Under the pieces are notes generated by a model. That model had not been told where the DNA came from, searched no databases, and saw only the letters and a program-made list of their open reading frames with translations. The translations under genes and the position numbers were made by a program. DNA of 64,000 bases from Thinopyrum elongatum (Eukaryota > Streptophyta > Magnoliopsida > Poales > Poaceae): contig CM022298.1 in NCBI GenBank assembly GCA_011799875.1, forward strand, positions 494,119,180 through 494,183,179, written 5' to 3'. Numbering within the stretch: the first letter of the stretch is position 1; the number at the start of each line of letters is the position of its first letter. Of the stretch, positions 45,618-56,500 are shown one piece after another.

Positions 45618-46699
45618 TGAGGAAACCCATGATTTGTTTTGCCGTGCCTCTTCACAGGGGGGAACCCATGATTTGTTTTGTAGAGTCCCTTTTGTAGTGT
45701 AGTGAGAATATGTCCAGTTTTAATTACTATATTTGGTTGTTTGCAGTATGCCTTGTTTATTTCAGTTGTTCACAATGTGATGCTCTATATGTGCAACTGT
45801 TTACTGTGCAGTACATTTTCATCAATATGAGTTTTAAACAGATATACCGATAGGAGTGCATATATTTGCTTGCTGTTAAGCCTGTTATAGCTAGCATATG
45901 CCTCTTTTAAAGTTTTTTGGTTGTTCGGTTGTTTGTAGTTAGCATATGTCCAGTTTCAAATGCTTTCTTTGGTTGTTCATAGCATGCCTTGTTTATTCCA
46001 ATTATTCACAACATGATGTTCTATATGTGCAAGTATGAACTGTGCAGTTCAATTTCATCAATACCAGTTTCAACAATACCACTACGAATGACTACATTTT
46101 GGTTGCAGTTATGCATGTTGTAGTTAACACGCCTTTCCATTTTTATTTAACAATAACCAGTGTACTTAGACCGGTACAATACCAGTTTGAATGACTATAT
46201 TTGCTTGTTGTTAAATGTTAGGCCTATTGCAATTAACACACCTTTCCACTTTATGTTTTGCTTAACTAGCGTGCTTAAACCTGCACACTGAAGCTATCGT
46301 TTGGAGATTATTTTGTCTGCCATGGATATATTTGGTTGATGTTTAGCCTGTTGTGCTTAACATGCCTCTCGATGTACTTACACGGGACAATTTTGGGAAC
46401 GACTGTTGTTTTCCATCGAGGTTAGTTTCATCCCATGGCTTATATATACTCACTGTTCAGGATATCGGTAGCTGGTACCATATAGGCCGGGGGCTGATAA
46501 GGGACTTATCGGTGAATCGGACTTTTAACTGAATATATCTGTAACCCATTTATCGGTAGGTTAACTAGGACCATATCTAATATATCTGAGGCTACATAGC
46601 AACATGCACTATACTGAATGTCTAAATATACAATCGTAGCTACATAGCAACAAGGAAGAGTATTACCTTAATGTTCTGGTGATGTCTAGATATACGTAG

Positions 46700-46710
46700 A
46701 AGAGCAGCAG

Positions 46711-46741
<31 letters not shown>

Positions 46742-46792
46742 GACGACGACGACGGCGACGACAACAACAACAACAACAACAACAACAATACA
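46700..46792 (+). repeat. (AAC)n/(GAC)n trinucleotide microsatellite
   Basis: An acaaca run is interrupted in the middle by a gacgacgacggcgacgac block, then the acaaca run resumes. Confidence 0.9.
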
Positions 46793-46833
46793 ACAGCAGT
46801 TAATCAGCCGATAATTTGTAAAAATGCAATAAA

Positions 46834-46923
46834 CTCCCTTCGGCCCATAATATAAGATGTAAAATCATCCAATATGTGAGTATATTGGATGTTGTAAGAT
46901 ATTATATAATGGGACGAAGGGAG
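46834..46923. mobile_element. Stowaway-type MITE (90 bp)
   Basis: The ends ctcccttcggcccataatat and atattatataatgggacgaagggag (reverse complement on the right) form terminal inverted repeats of the Tc1/Mariner-related Stowaway kind. The flanking TA duplication is eroded (aa on the left, tg on the right). It lies 61 bases upstream of the splice acceptor at 46984. Confidence 0.85.
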
Positions 46924-47514
46924 TGTTGTACTACATCATTGTGCAATTGCTGTTTAGCTTCTAATATTAACTTGGTGCTTTTAGGTACATATGTCATTGG
47001 TAAAGATCCGCGCTTTGACCCTTTCTGTGTATGGGACAATGAGATATTGATGAACCAGCATCAAGTGAGGAAGCTGATAAAGATTTTTATTAAAATGGGT
47101 CAAAAGATGGCAATTAAACTTTTTGTTTACACTTTATCCAAGACAACATCGAACTGCATGATGGTAAGTAAGAACTATGCAGCCTTCTTTCTACTGCCCA
47201 TAATGAGTTGTGTTAGATGACAATGTCTGAATCTTTTTCCTTTGCAGTAGTTCCCAAAGCAGTTTACTCAAGATTACCTCTCAAACTACATGATTGGTGG
47301 GCATGCAAAGGTTAAAGTATTTCTACCAGAACATGATGACTATCTAGATGTGTTCATGAAGACAAGGATGGGCGGTCGGCCATCACAAGGGGTTGGACTA
47401 GAGTCGTGCGTGCCTTCTGCATGGAGGAGGGCACAATATGGGCATTCCGCTTCACCTTGTTTAGCAACCAAAATGTATTTCACCTCTTTCTTTACCGTCT
47501 TTAATAGTACAAGT

Positions 47515-48455
47515 ATACAACTGTGGTTCAACATTCTTTATTTGGTGCTTATGTAATTCTTGAACATATGTACCTGTGAATCGAATAATGCATTGGTTGT
47601 TTGAACCTGATGGATATGAATAAAGCTATAGAATGCTTTCAAATTCAAATTCGGTACAATTTTAAATAGCTGCAATTAAATTCAGGTGAAATTACGCTCT
47701 GCTGGTCATTACGGCACACACGGTCGGTAAAACACAAACATGTGTGATATACACCATAATCCGACACGGTTCAAAGAGAGGAAACGTGTGCGAGCATGCA
47801 CACAGTTGCCGTTTGCAAAGCGTGTGTGATGTCAGACAATATGACAAACGGTGCGAGCAAACTAAATGTTTGTGATAGTCGCCTTATCGTACATGGTTTA
47901 CAATCATGAACTGTTTCTAATGTGGTATGCATCGTAAACATTGCACCACAGAATAGCGTGTGCGATAGTTATGCTGTACGACACTGTTATGATGTTTCCA
48001 CGTTTCGTAATCCTATCCGACACTCATACGATGATTAGCTCATCTTATTAATTAGTTATCGCATAAGGTTCGGGAAAAGTGAATGTGTGTGATTGTCTGC
48101 TTATCATACACGTTCTATAATCATGAACCATTTGTGATGGGCCGCGCATCGTAAACATAGCACCACGGAATACCGACTGCGATGGTAATGCCAGCACAAA
48201 CGAGTAGCAAGGATGGAGCATTTGGGATATTAGATATATCCCAAACAGTTGTGTGAAGAATCGCGTTTGGGATAGGTGCGGGCATCGCATACGCTTTGTT
48301 CTGGAAAATGTATGCATCATGGCTCCCTATCCCCGACGGTTTCTGGGTCGTGTGGGAAGGACCCCCCTATCGCCCACACTCACTAGGCGACGGTTTAAAA
48401 TGCCGTCGTGGAAAGGGGTTAAAAACCATTTGTATAGCACCTCGCTGTACCAGTG
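47515..48455. other. Right subterminal region of the CACTA element
   Basis: No gene is seen. The words gtgtg(c/a)gat, acggtt and atcgtaaacat recur from about 47710 to 48190, matching the flavour of the left subterminal repeats. The terminal ~120 bases include aaatgccgtcgtgg and the end ..gctgtaccagtg. Confidence 0.7.
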
Positions 48456-48458
48456 CTA
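48456..48458. repeat. Target-site duplication CTA, right of CACTA element
   Basis: The sequence cta directly follows the terminal ..accagtg and matches 30934-30936. Confidence 0.85.
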
Positions 48459-49284
48459 GTGTGATGAGCATTTTGAATTTGATCTTCAAGTTTTATCTTG
48501 GTCAATCTTTATCTTTACTTCATGACCAATCGTGATGTCTGGAAAACCATTTCTTATGAGCATAATAACATCACCAAGACGACTTCAACTGAAGTAGTGT
48601 TCAACACAGCTTTTCTTTGTTACGTCGAGGCAAACGATTTTGCTTTTTGAATCATCTCAATCCAAGGTCGTATACGAACTATACAACCCAAACAATCCAG
48701 TCCGACAATGAGTAGAAAGTTTTGCCCCACACCACACCCAGACATTGATGTCTAATACACTGTGTGAGTTATTCAGACCCCAATAATTCCTTGAATGAAA
48801 AGTGATCAACACGAATTTTTTTGTCTCGTTGAGTTGAATGATTTCCATTCTTGAATCATTTCAATCCGAGGTCACATGTGGCATGTAGGTTCAAGTACTG
48901 AGTTGCTATCAATGACCTTCATTCCATATTCTAAAGTGATGTTAATGGTGTTCATTCCAAAAATGAACTTGGCTAAACTCATTATCCTAAGGATGAGAAC
49001 CTTTGAGATTCTCTAGTGAATTAATGTATTACATTTTGATCATATCTTGTTCATCACCTATGGAGCAAACCTTCATATATAACTTGATGTCATTGTTTCT
49101 CCGTAGGAATTATCAAGCCTCAATGCGTATGTTCGTGTTGATGGATTTCATCCTTCAATTCATACAGTATTCTTCAGCATTTCCAATGGAACTTTCCTTC
49201 AAATGTATATCTCAATGCAAACATTAGTCCATAATGATTGTCATTAATTACCAAAACCACACATGGGGACTACATGTACTTTCA
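48459..49284 (-). mobile_element. 5' LTR of element C, first (outer) segment
   Basis: On the minus strand the LTR begins at 49284 with tgaaagtacatgtagtcccc, the Sirevirus LTR start also seen at 268. It is interrupted by the CACTA element at 48455 and continues at 30936 and then 20659. Together the three pieces give an LTR of about 2.75 kb. Short ORFs here are not genes. Confidence 0.75.
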
Positions 49285-49713
49285 CCACTACTATGCGGCT
49301 TGACGCGGAATACCTTCAGCCATAGCCAAAAATAGGGCTCGATACGGAGGAAGGCTTCGCAGAAAGTAATAAAGGTGGCGATATGGAGGATGGAGTTTGG
49401 GGCTAGATGATGAAAATCTAGCCCATAATAAAACATGAGGCCTCGTACAAAAGGATGGAGGGGGAAACCCATACCTCATATGAGGTGGGAAATGAAGACT
49501 ACCAGCTCCCCTTGACGAGGAGCGGGGATGGTGGAAGCCGAACGGATTGCGCCAACATCCACGGTGGAATGACATCTAGCCATAGCAGGAAGATACCCGT
49601 CGGCTGAAGCTCCGAGATGGTACTCGTGGTGACGTTGGAACACATCCACTGCCCCTTTTGCCGGCGCCCTTGAACGCTAATGCGGCCACATCCTTCCCCT
49701 TGCCGAACATTTT
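49285..49713 (-). pseudogene. Fragment of a 'putative gypsy type transposon' ORF
   Basis: In the frame from 49472 the minus strand reads GFPLHPFVRGLMFYYGLDFH, then HLAPNSILHIATFITFCEAF, then RIEPYFWLW. This pattern is found in many grass ORFs of the Pfam family described as putative gypsy type transposon (PF04195). The upstream part lies in shifted frames, with a possible start near 49713 (MFGKGKDVAALAFKG). The reading is cut at 49284 by the LTR of element C. Its role in the parent element is unknown. Confidence 0.65.
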
Positions 49714-49918
49714 TTGCGGTGGAAAGAAGAGCAGGGAGGGATTAGGGATAAAAGCGGATCATAAAGCACTTGGGCTTGTAGGGAGTTCTTGGATAAAACA
49801 AGGAACAAGAGCATGTGTAAAACTGATTTACCGTTCCCCTTTTATGGACCAGCCAGATACTAAGGGTCGCCTCACCTTGAAGTAAAAGCGTCAGTTCGCA
49901 ATGCATCATGCAGTATAT
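49714..49918. other. Short spacer
   Basis: This lies between the gypsy-type ORF fragment and the end of the minus-strand Athila LTR. Nothing recognisable is present. Confidence 0.4.
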
Positions 49919-50033
49919 TGCTACTTGTGAGCTGCGTTGGGATTTCCCCGAAGAGGAGGGGATGATGCAGTACAACAGAGATAAGTATTCCCCTAAGTTA
50001 AGAAACAAGGTTATAAATCCAGTAGGAGAATCA

Positions 50034-52046
50034 TGTAGGGTAACGCAGCAGAAAACAAAAAATTTCCGACCTACGCACCAGCCCAGGACCACTATGGAGA
50101 CTGCATACAAGGTTTGATCATTTTCGTTACCGACTCGTAGCGCAGCGGAAGTAGAGTCGATGATGATCGGCGGTGCAGATCCCCGCAGCTAGGATTTACA
50201 ACCTCCCAACCGCGAGGATGTATACCCTCATCCGCGCCCAGGACAGCCCTTCGGGAGGCGGTCGAACAGTCCCCCGGACGGTGTCGCGGACAGCCCTTCG
50301 GGAGGACCTTCGAAACTCAGACGGTCACTCGGACAGCCCTTCGGGAGGACTCACAGAACTCGGACCGTCACTTGGACAGCCCTTCGGGAGGCACTCTCGA
50401 ACAGCCCCTCGGGCACTAAGATCAAAACTACGACCTCTCTACAGAGTTGCACACATACAGTGTCATCTATCCGGCAGGGCTTCGCCGTCCAGAACTAGTT
50501 CCCACCGGAACCCAGACAGCCTTTCGGCTCTACGAAACTATTTCGCGGAGAGGGAGAGAAGAAGCCAGATCATTGCAATGGCATGTATATGTGAGAAAGA
50601 GTGAGTCTTTAGGCAGCCCCCTCCACCCCTATTTATAGGCCAAGCCCAAGGGTGGCTTCTCCAAGAAGCCAAGGGGAAAAATACCAAAGGACCCTCAAGG
50701 TGGCTTCTCCAAGAAGCCACCCAAAAAGCACTTTCACTATTCATGACGACATTTTTCAGCGTCCGTTCGAACTGAAAATATTTATGTGGGCTCAGAACAT
50801 TTCCAGTACCCACTAAAATAATTTTCAACGCGTTCTGGAACAATTCCAGATTAGTGATTTTCATCTGCGAAAAGCATCTGAAGTGGTTCCGGCAGCTCCG
50901 GAACATTTCCGGTTTTTCTTCCAGAAAATTCCCAAAAGTTTCCAGAATGATTCTGGCACCCTCCAAGAATTATCGGGCATGTGCCAAAACCAATTTGACT
51001 TTATGGTATCCTCTGAAACAACTTTTCAGTTTCACCGGAACTCATCCGGTGACCTCTCTCTGCGGAACTTTTCCGCTGTCCGAAACTTTTTCGGTGATTT
51101 TCTCTCAGACTCCCTGTCTAGTATTCAGCAGATAGATGACCCTTAAGCGTGTGACCCTATAGGTTCAGTGAAGTATAGACATGACACGGAACCCCTTCCG
51201 ATCAATGATCAACATCGGAGCCGTGGACACCCATATTGACCCCTATACCCACACGAATGAATATTCGAGTGAACCTCCAGTTGCCGTGTGCTATTCCTGT
51301 TGCTTCGCGATATGTTACAAATACCCGAGGTGAGACATGATGGCATTCCCGTGGATCAACAACTTGTCCACTATGCTAGTTACCTCGTTACCGGTATTGT
51401 TCTCTTTTCTCGTTACCGTGTTCCGGCATCCCCGTGATCAAATCACAAAGTGTCTGGCCAGACGATGATGGATACCGTAACACCGAGAGGGCCCAGAGAT
51501 ATCTCTCCATCGTCGGAGGAGCAAATCCCAATCTTGAGCTATCAAGTTACTTAACATACTTTCCCATGAACCCGTAAGCCGCCGTAATAGCCATCCAGTT
51601 ACGGATGACGTTTATCAAACCCCAAAGTTCATGAATCAAGCATGAAGAAACTCAATACTCTCATGGTCTGAGGAATCATGCAAACGTTAACCATCTCTGT
51701 GTTATTAACCATTAACTTGTGACGAAAGAATCTCATAGCATAACATCAATCGGGTCGATTCAACACAAATGTTCTTCTAACACCGTGCCCTCAAAGTTGC
51801 TGGCATAGACATGCCCATGATCAGGAAAACAGAACCATCATGCAACACTTGAGCTAGTCTTAGAGGCCAGACTAGGAATACATTTTACTGTTTATTATCC
51901 CACACGTGCATATGAGTCTTCCTCCGAGCCTCGTTTTATTTGCAGACTCGAGAATCATTGCAGTTATAGCATGGAACATAAACCTAATTATGAACAGGGA
52001 GATAATCAATAACATTTATTATTGCCTCTAGGGCATATCTCCTACA
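50034..52046 (-). mobile_element. Copia-type solo LTR with target duplication AATCA
   Basis: On the minus strand it starts tgtaggagatatgccctaga and ends ..gcgttaccctaca, 2013 bp. It is flanked by aatca at 50029-50033 and 52047-52051. The start resembles copia B (tgttggaaatatgccctaga), so it is an Angela/WIS-like relative. A TATA box (cctataaatagg, about 50632) lies on the minus strand. ORFs inside it are spurious. Confidence 0.93.
50242..50415 (-). repeat. Short tandem array with core gacagcccttcgggagg
   Basis: Cores start at 50242, 50289, 50332 and 50375, with a degenerate one at about 50400. Each contains the short palindrome-like ccttcgggagg. It lies in the presumed transcribed part of the solo LTR. 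Confidence 0.85.
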
Positions 52047-53474
52047 AATCACGCATCACCTCTTTAGCAGTACCTGCACACAAAATAACAAATACTTGCA
52101 CCCAACGCGAACAAGGGGTTGTCAATCCTTTGCCGATTACTTGCAAGATTAAATTTTGTAGTGATAGATTGATAGATAAAATACAAGATAAAATGAATAA
52201 AGAAAAATTGCAGCAAGGTATTTTTGGATTTTAATATATGATAAAAGTAGACCCGGGGCCATAGTTTTCACTAGAGGCTTCTCTCTTGAAAATAGCATAT
52301 GGTGGGTAAACAAATTACTGTTGGGCAATTGATAGAAAACCAAATAATCATGACGATATCCAAGGCAATGATCATGTATATAGGCATCACGTCCGAGACA
52401 AGTAGACCGACTCCTGCCTGCATCTACTACTATTAGTCAACACATCGACCGCTATCCAGCATGCATCTAGAGTATTAAGTTCACAAAGAACGGAGTAACG
52501 CCTTAAGCAAGATGACATGATGTAGACAAAGTAAACTCACGCATGAATAAACCCCATATTTTTATCCTTAATGGCAATGATACAAATACGTGTCATGTCC
52601 CTTTCTCTCACTAGGATTAAGCATCGCAAGATCGAACCCATCATAAAGCACCTCTCCCATTGCAAGAAAAATCAATCTAGTTGGCCAAACCAAATCAATA
52701 GATAAGAGAGAAATACAAAGCTATAATAATCATGCATAAAAGAGGTCAGAGAAGACTCAAATAATATTCATGGATAATTAGGCCATAAACTCACAATTCA
52801 TCGGATCCCAACAAACACACCGCAAAAAGTGATTACATCGAATAGAACTCCAAGAACATCAAGGAGAACATTGTATTGAAGATCAAAGAGAGAGATGAAG
52901 CCATCTAGCTACTAACTATGGACCCGTAGTTCAATGGTAAACTACTCACACATCATCGGAATGGCAGCAAGGTTGACATAGAGCCCCTCTGTGATTGATT
53001 CCCTCTCCGGCAGAGTGCCGGAAAAGGCCCCCAAATGGGATCTCTCGAGAACAGAAGCTTGCAGCGGTGGAAAAAGGGTTTCGGGTGGCTCTTTGTTGGT
53101 TTCCCGATTTCAAAGAATTTATAGAGGCAGAATTAGGTCAAATGGAGCAAAGGAGGGCCCATGAGGCACCAGGGCGCGCCCTGGTGGCTCATGGCCACCT
53201 CCTTCGTCTTCTGGCCCTCTCCTGAAGCTTCTAGTGTCTCTTTTGTCTAGAAAAAGTCTCCAAAAAGTCTCATGGCATTTGGACTTTGTTTGGTACTGAT
53301 ATTCTGGAAAACCAAAAACAAGCAAAAAACAGCAACTGGCACTGGGCACTAAGTTAATATGTTAGTCCCAAAAAGTGATATATAATTGTTTGTAAATGAA
53401 TATAAAACATCCAAAATTTATACTATACTAGCATGGAACAATAAAAAAATTATAGATACATTGGAGATGTATCA

Positions 53475-53560
53475 AGCATCCCCAAGCTTAATTCCTGCTC
53501 GTCCTTGCTTAGGTAAATGACAAAAACAGATTTTTTGATGTGGAATGCTACCTATCATAT
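53475..53560 (-). mobile_element. Interior remnant of the minus-strand Athila-type element
   Basis: This contains the tract gcatccccaagctt (53476-53489), the reverse complement of aagcttggggatgc, and about 70 bases that parallel 36840-36898. It is cut off by the large LTR starting at 53561. Confidence 0.8.
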
Positions 53561-56500
53561 TGTAACACCCCCCGAGTTAAGCCACAGTAACCACTCACTG
53601 ATGGTGCCATGTCATCGCAATTATTTTTCTAAACCTCACTTTGTTCCAAACCGAATTCAAATTCAATTTAAAATAAATACAAATTATTATTTCTTCAAAC
53701 GGTAAAACAAATATGTCCACTGGGTTGCAAAAATTAACTAAAAATTTGTCCTAAAGAAACCAACATTTTATGAATAATTAAAATGCCCTTAACCTAATTA
53801 AAATTGGACCAGTGACATTTAATTGGTTCATTTCAATTTAAATAAATACTTAAACTTTTTTGAATAAATTGAAACCTTTTTGTGCTAGTGCAAAATATGT
53901 CCTAGTATTTAGGTGCCAATTTTCCTATTAAACCAAATTTGTTTAGTAGCTCAAGTGATACAAAACAGTACAGAAAGAAAAGAAAAAAAGGCCTAACTAG
54001 TACAGTGGGCTCTAAGTGCATAGTGCACTGGCCCAGCCCAAAAGGGGGTCACCCCCTTCCCTGTGCTAGACAGAGGGCGTGGTAGCCATCCGACCGCCAT
54101 GGCCGCACCCTGTCCACGCGTCGGCCATCCGCTGGCCCTGTTGGGTGGATAAGGCCGCTCCTCTCTCCCATCGAACGAACCCTAGCACCATTCCTACCCT
54201 CCCCCGTGCCATTTTTCTTCTCCCCAACGCTCGCGCACCTCTGCGGTCGTGACGCCGCCATCGTTGTCATGGACACAAGCCGCTCCCTACCCCCGCGATC
54301 ATGTGCAGAAGACGCAGGCCCTCGTCCTCAACGTCGAGGTGGACTGCCTCGAGCTAGATCACTGAGACGACGCCGCATCCGCCGATCCCCACCGTCGACA
54401 ACCGCCACTACATCTACTTGATTCGCGCTGCTCCGACCACCCGCGTCATCCCCGAGCTTGCGTAGACCTCACCATGAGCCTCTCCTCCATTTCCCCTTCC
54501 CACCCCTCATTTAAGACGTCGTGGCCGCGCCCGCTCGCCGTAGGCCGCGCTCACCGCGGCCCCTGCTTTGATCACCGCGCCCTCTGGCCTCAGGCCGCAT
54601 ACAACCGCACCTTCGTGTGTGCCTGCCTGCAGGCCCTGGCCTCGACTGCTGTTATCGCGCGCGCCCCTGGTGCTTCCGCCGCTGCTACTCGCCGATGCTG
54701 TCGCACCGTTCGCCCCGCTTGCTCTGTTGCTGCCCCCCCATTCGCTGCTGCGGTTGCCACTGCACTGCTTGCCCTGCCGCTCGCGGCCAAGCTTGTCTCC
54801 GCTGCAGGCCGTCTCGCCTCCGCCCGAACGCGGCCGCTGCTCCCCGCTGCCCCCACGCTGCCACTCCATACCATCACCCCGCCAGCCGCCGCTGCTGCAG
54901 CTACCACGCGCGCCCGTCGCTCGCGCTGCCGCCTAGCGCCCGCTCCCTGCTGACCGCTGCGCTCGCCTGCTGTGCGCCCGCCTTAGGGCCGCTCCCGCTG
55001 TTGCCCCCCTCGCGCTGCCTGCTGGCCCGTGGTCGCCCCCATGCGCCCGCGGCCGCCCGCACTGCCCATCACCAGCGGCTATTGCCGCCCGCATCGGCGC
55101 TCGCCGTTGCCCGGGGCAGCAGGCCTTTACGCGCGTGAGTGGCCACCTAGGCCATAGCCTTGTGGGGCCCCCTGTTTAGTGGAGACTAATCACCCCCCTC
55201 CATTAGCAAATTAACCCACATTTTATTTTCCTAATCCCCTGTTAAATTAACCCTTGAGATAAGCATGTGCCTATGACGTATGGGACCGCCCTTGTTAAAA
55301 ATTGTTTAGTTAGATCTTAGACAATGACTTGTGGCCCCCTCTAACACTGTAGCGGTCAACTCAGTCAACATTGAATGTTGACCTGGTGACTCAGCACATT
55401 TGGCCCCACTGTCATACACCTCCCTGTTGTGTACACTTCAGTGTGTGCACATAGCATTTTGCTATTAAAATTCGAATTAATCAGAAATTACAAAAAAAAT
55501 GATAAAACTTTAGAAAATCATATAAAATAAACCGTAAGTCGGATGAAAATAATTTATATAAGAAAAATGATCAGAAAAATATGATGAATCCGAATATGCT
55601 ATCCACATACCCGTCACTTGCCTCCAACACCATAAACATGAAACCGTCCTCTCCGATTCTTCTGTCCGAAAAATGCCAAACGCTGGGAAAACATTCCCAG
55701 ATGCTTTACCGCTTCGTCTGTAACATGTAGCACTGCGTTAGGTCACCCCTAGCACAGGTATTGTCATGTCTTGATTTGTGATGCAATTGATTGCTCTGTT
55801 ATTTATTGTGTTCCCCTCTGTTACTTCTTTTGCGGTAGACCTCGAGACCGCTGTTGATCCGGCGATCGACTACTGTATTGTCGAGGGTCTGTATCTGTGT
55901 GCAGAGCTTCCAGGCAAGCAAACCCCCCTTGATCATTCCGATATCGCCAATTCCATTCTCTCTCATGCTTGCATTAGATTTTGCTACTGTACTTGATTGC
56001 TCCTATTCTGATGCATAACCTGCTTTTGTGACCTGCTCTTGTACCTTACCTACTTATCCTAAACTGCTTAGTATAGGTTGGTTAGTGATCCATCAGTGGC
56101 CCCTCACCTTGTCCTTGTTACCCCTGCTGGATTACCAGGTGACTCGATCAATGTGATCGATGTCCAGGGCCTGACACATCAGCTCACCCCCCTTTAGTGG
56201 TACGACTCTGCAGAGCTACTATCGAGTGCCGAGGGTGATACCTCGTAGTGCACTCCTGATGCTAACTCTGTAGTGTAGCTAATCGGTCGTGGTCATCGAT
56301 GGTGATTCCTCCTTCACCACCCCCGATATGACTCTCTCGTGCAACACCTCAAGTGTAAACCTCGAGGGTGATTCCTCCTAGTTCACCTTGACGATTACAT
56401 CAGGTGGACTCCATCAAGGTTGATTGCTCGGATTCCCCCTTGGTGTTTTGGACACATGGTTACTTTGACTTTACCACAGAACCATGTTGAAGTTGGGTCG

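Larger units (their letters stand above)
45618..46984 (+). other. Long presumed intron of the plus-strand B3-like gene
   Basis: No ORF is seen. A diverged direct duplication is present (tgtccagttt.. at 45711 and 45947, about 130 bases alike). It also holds an AAC-type microsatellite and a MITE. Confidence 0.55.
44986..47514 (+). pseudogene. B3-like gene, four exons, with a frameshift in the B3 domain
   Basis: Exon 1 (44986-45273) starts MTPAKCPFSHRSPSP and ends with a cag/gttaag donor. Exon 2 (about 45324-45617) reads LAVKNLPSYITIEPHLSFL, then three 19-residue repeats with GKEPIYD. Its donor is unclear, because the frame meets TGA at 45618. Exon 3 (46985-47163) contains RFDPFCVWDNEIL and ends at atg/gtaagt. 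Exon 4 (from 47251) continues FPKQFTQDYL, the B3-type start of a beta barrel. A one-base frameshift near 47394 precedes GWTRVVRAFCMEEGTIWAF, the B3 C-terminal block, ending at 47514. A Stowaway-like MITE lies just upstream of exon 3. The fold call is by motif pattern. The gene may be recently dead, or the break may be a sequencing error. Confidence 0.6.
30937..48455. mobile_element. CACTA (En/Spm) transposon carrying host-like genes
   Basis: The left end cactactacagg and the right end (reverse complement cactggtacagc) form terminal inverted repeats matching at about 15 of the first 21 bases. The target duplication is CTA. Subterminal repeats rich in gtgtgcgat lie inside both ends. Removing the nested Athila-type element (31762-38087) leaves about 11 kb. 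No TNP2-like transposase is visible, so it was probably mobilised in trans. It contains an F-box/LRR pseudogene, two B3-like genes and a large tandem array. The nested element's 3' LTR is truncated, so a deletion at 38087 cannot be excluded. Confidence 0.82.
49919..53474 (-). mobile_element. Athila-type 3' LTR, minus strand, split by a solo LTR
   Basis: On the minus strand it starts at 53474 (tgatacatctccaatgtatc) and ends near 49919 (..cacaagtagca). Removing the solo LTR (50034-52046) and its extra duplication leaves about 1.54 kb, similar to the 1577-bp LTR at 31762, which it resembles along its length. Interior sequence lies at 53475-53560, so this is the 3' LTR. Confidence 0.82.

Noticed and set aside
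54474..55138. Overlapping ORFs of 120-173 codons in the large LTR
   Set aside because: GC-rich and open in several frames on both strands; low-complexity Ala/Pro/Arg products without motifs.
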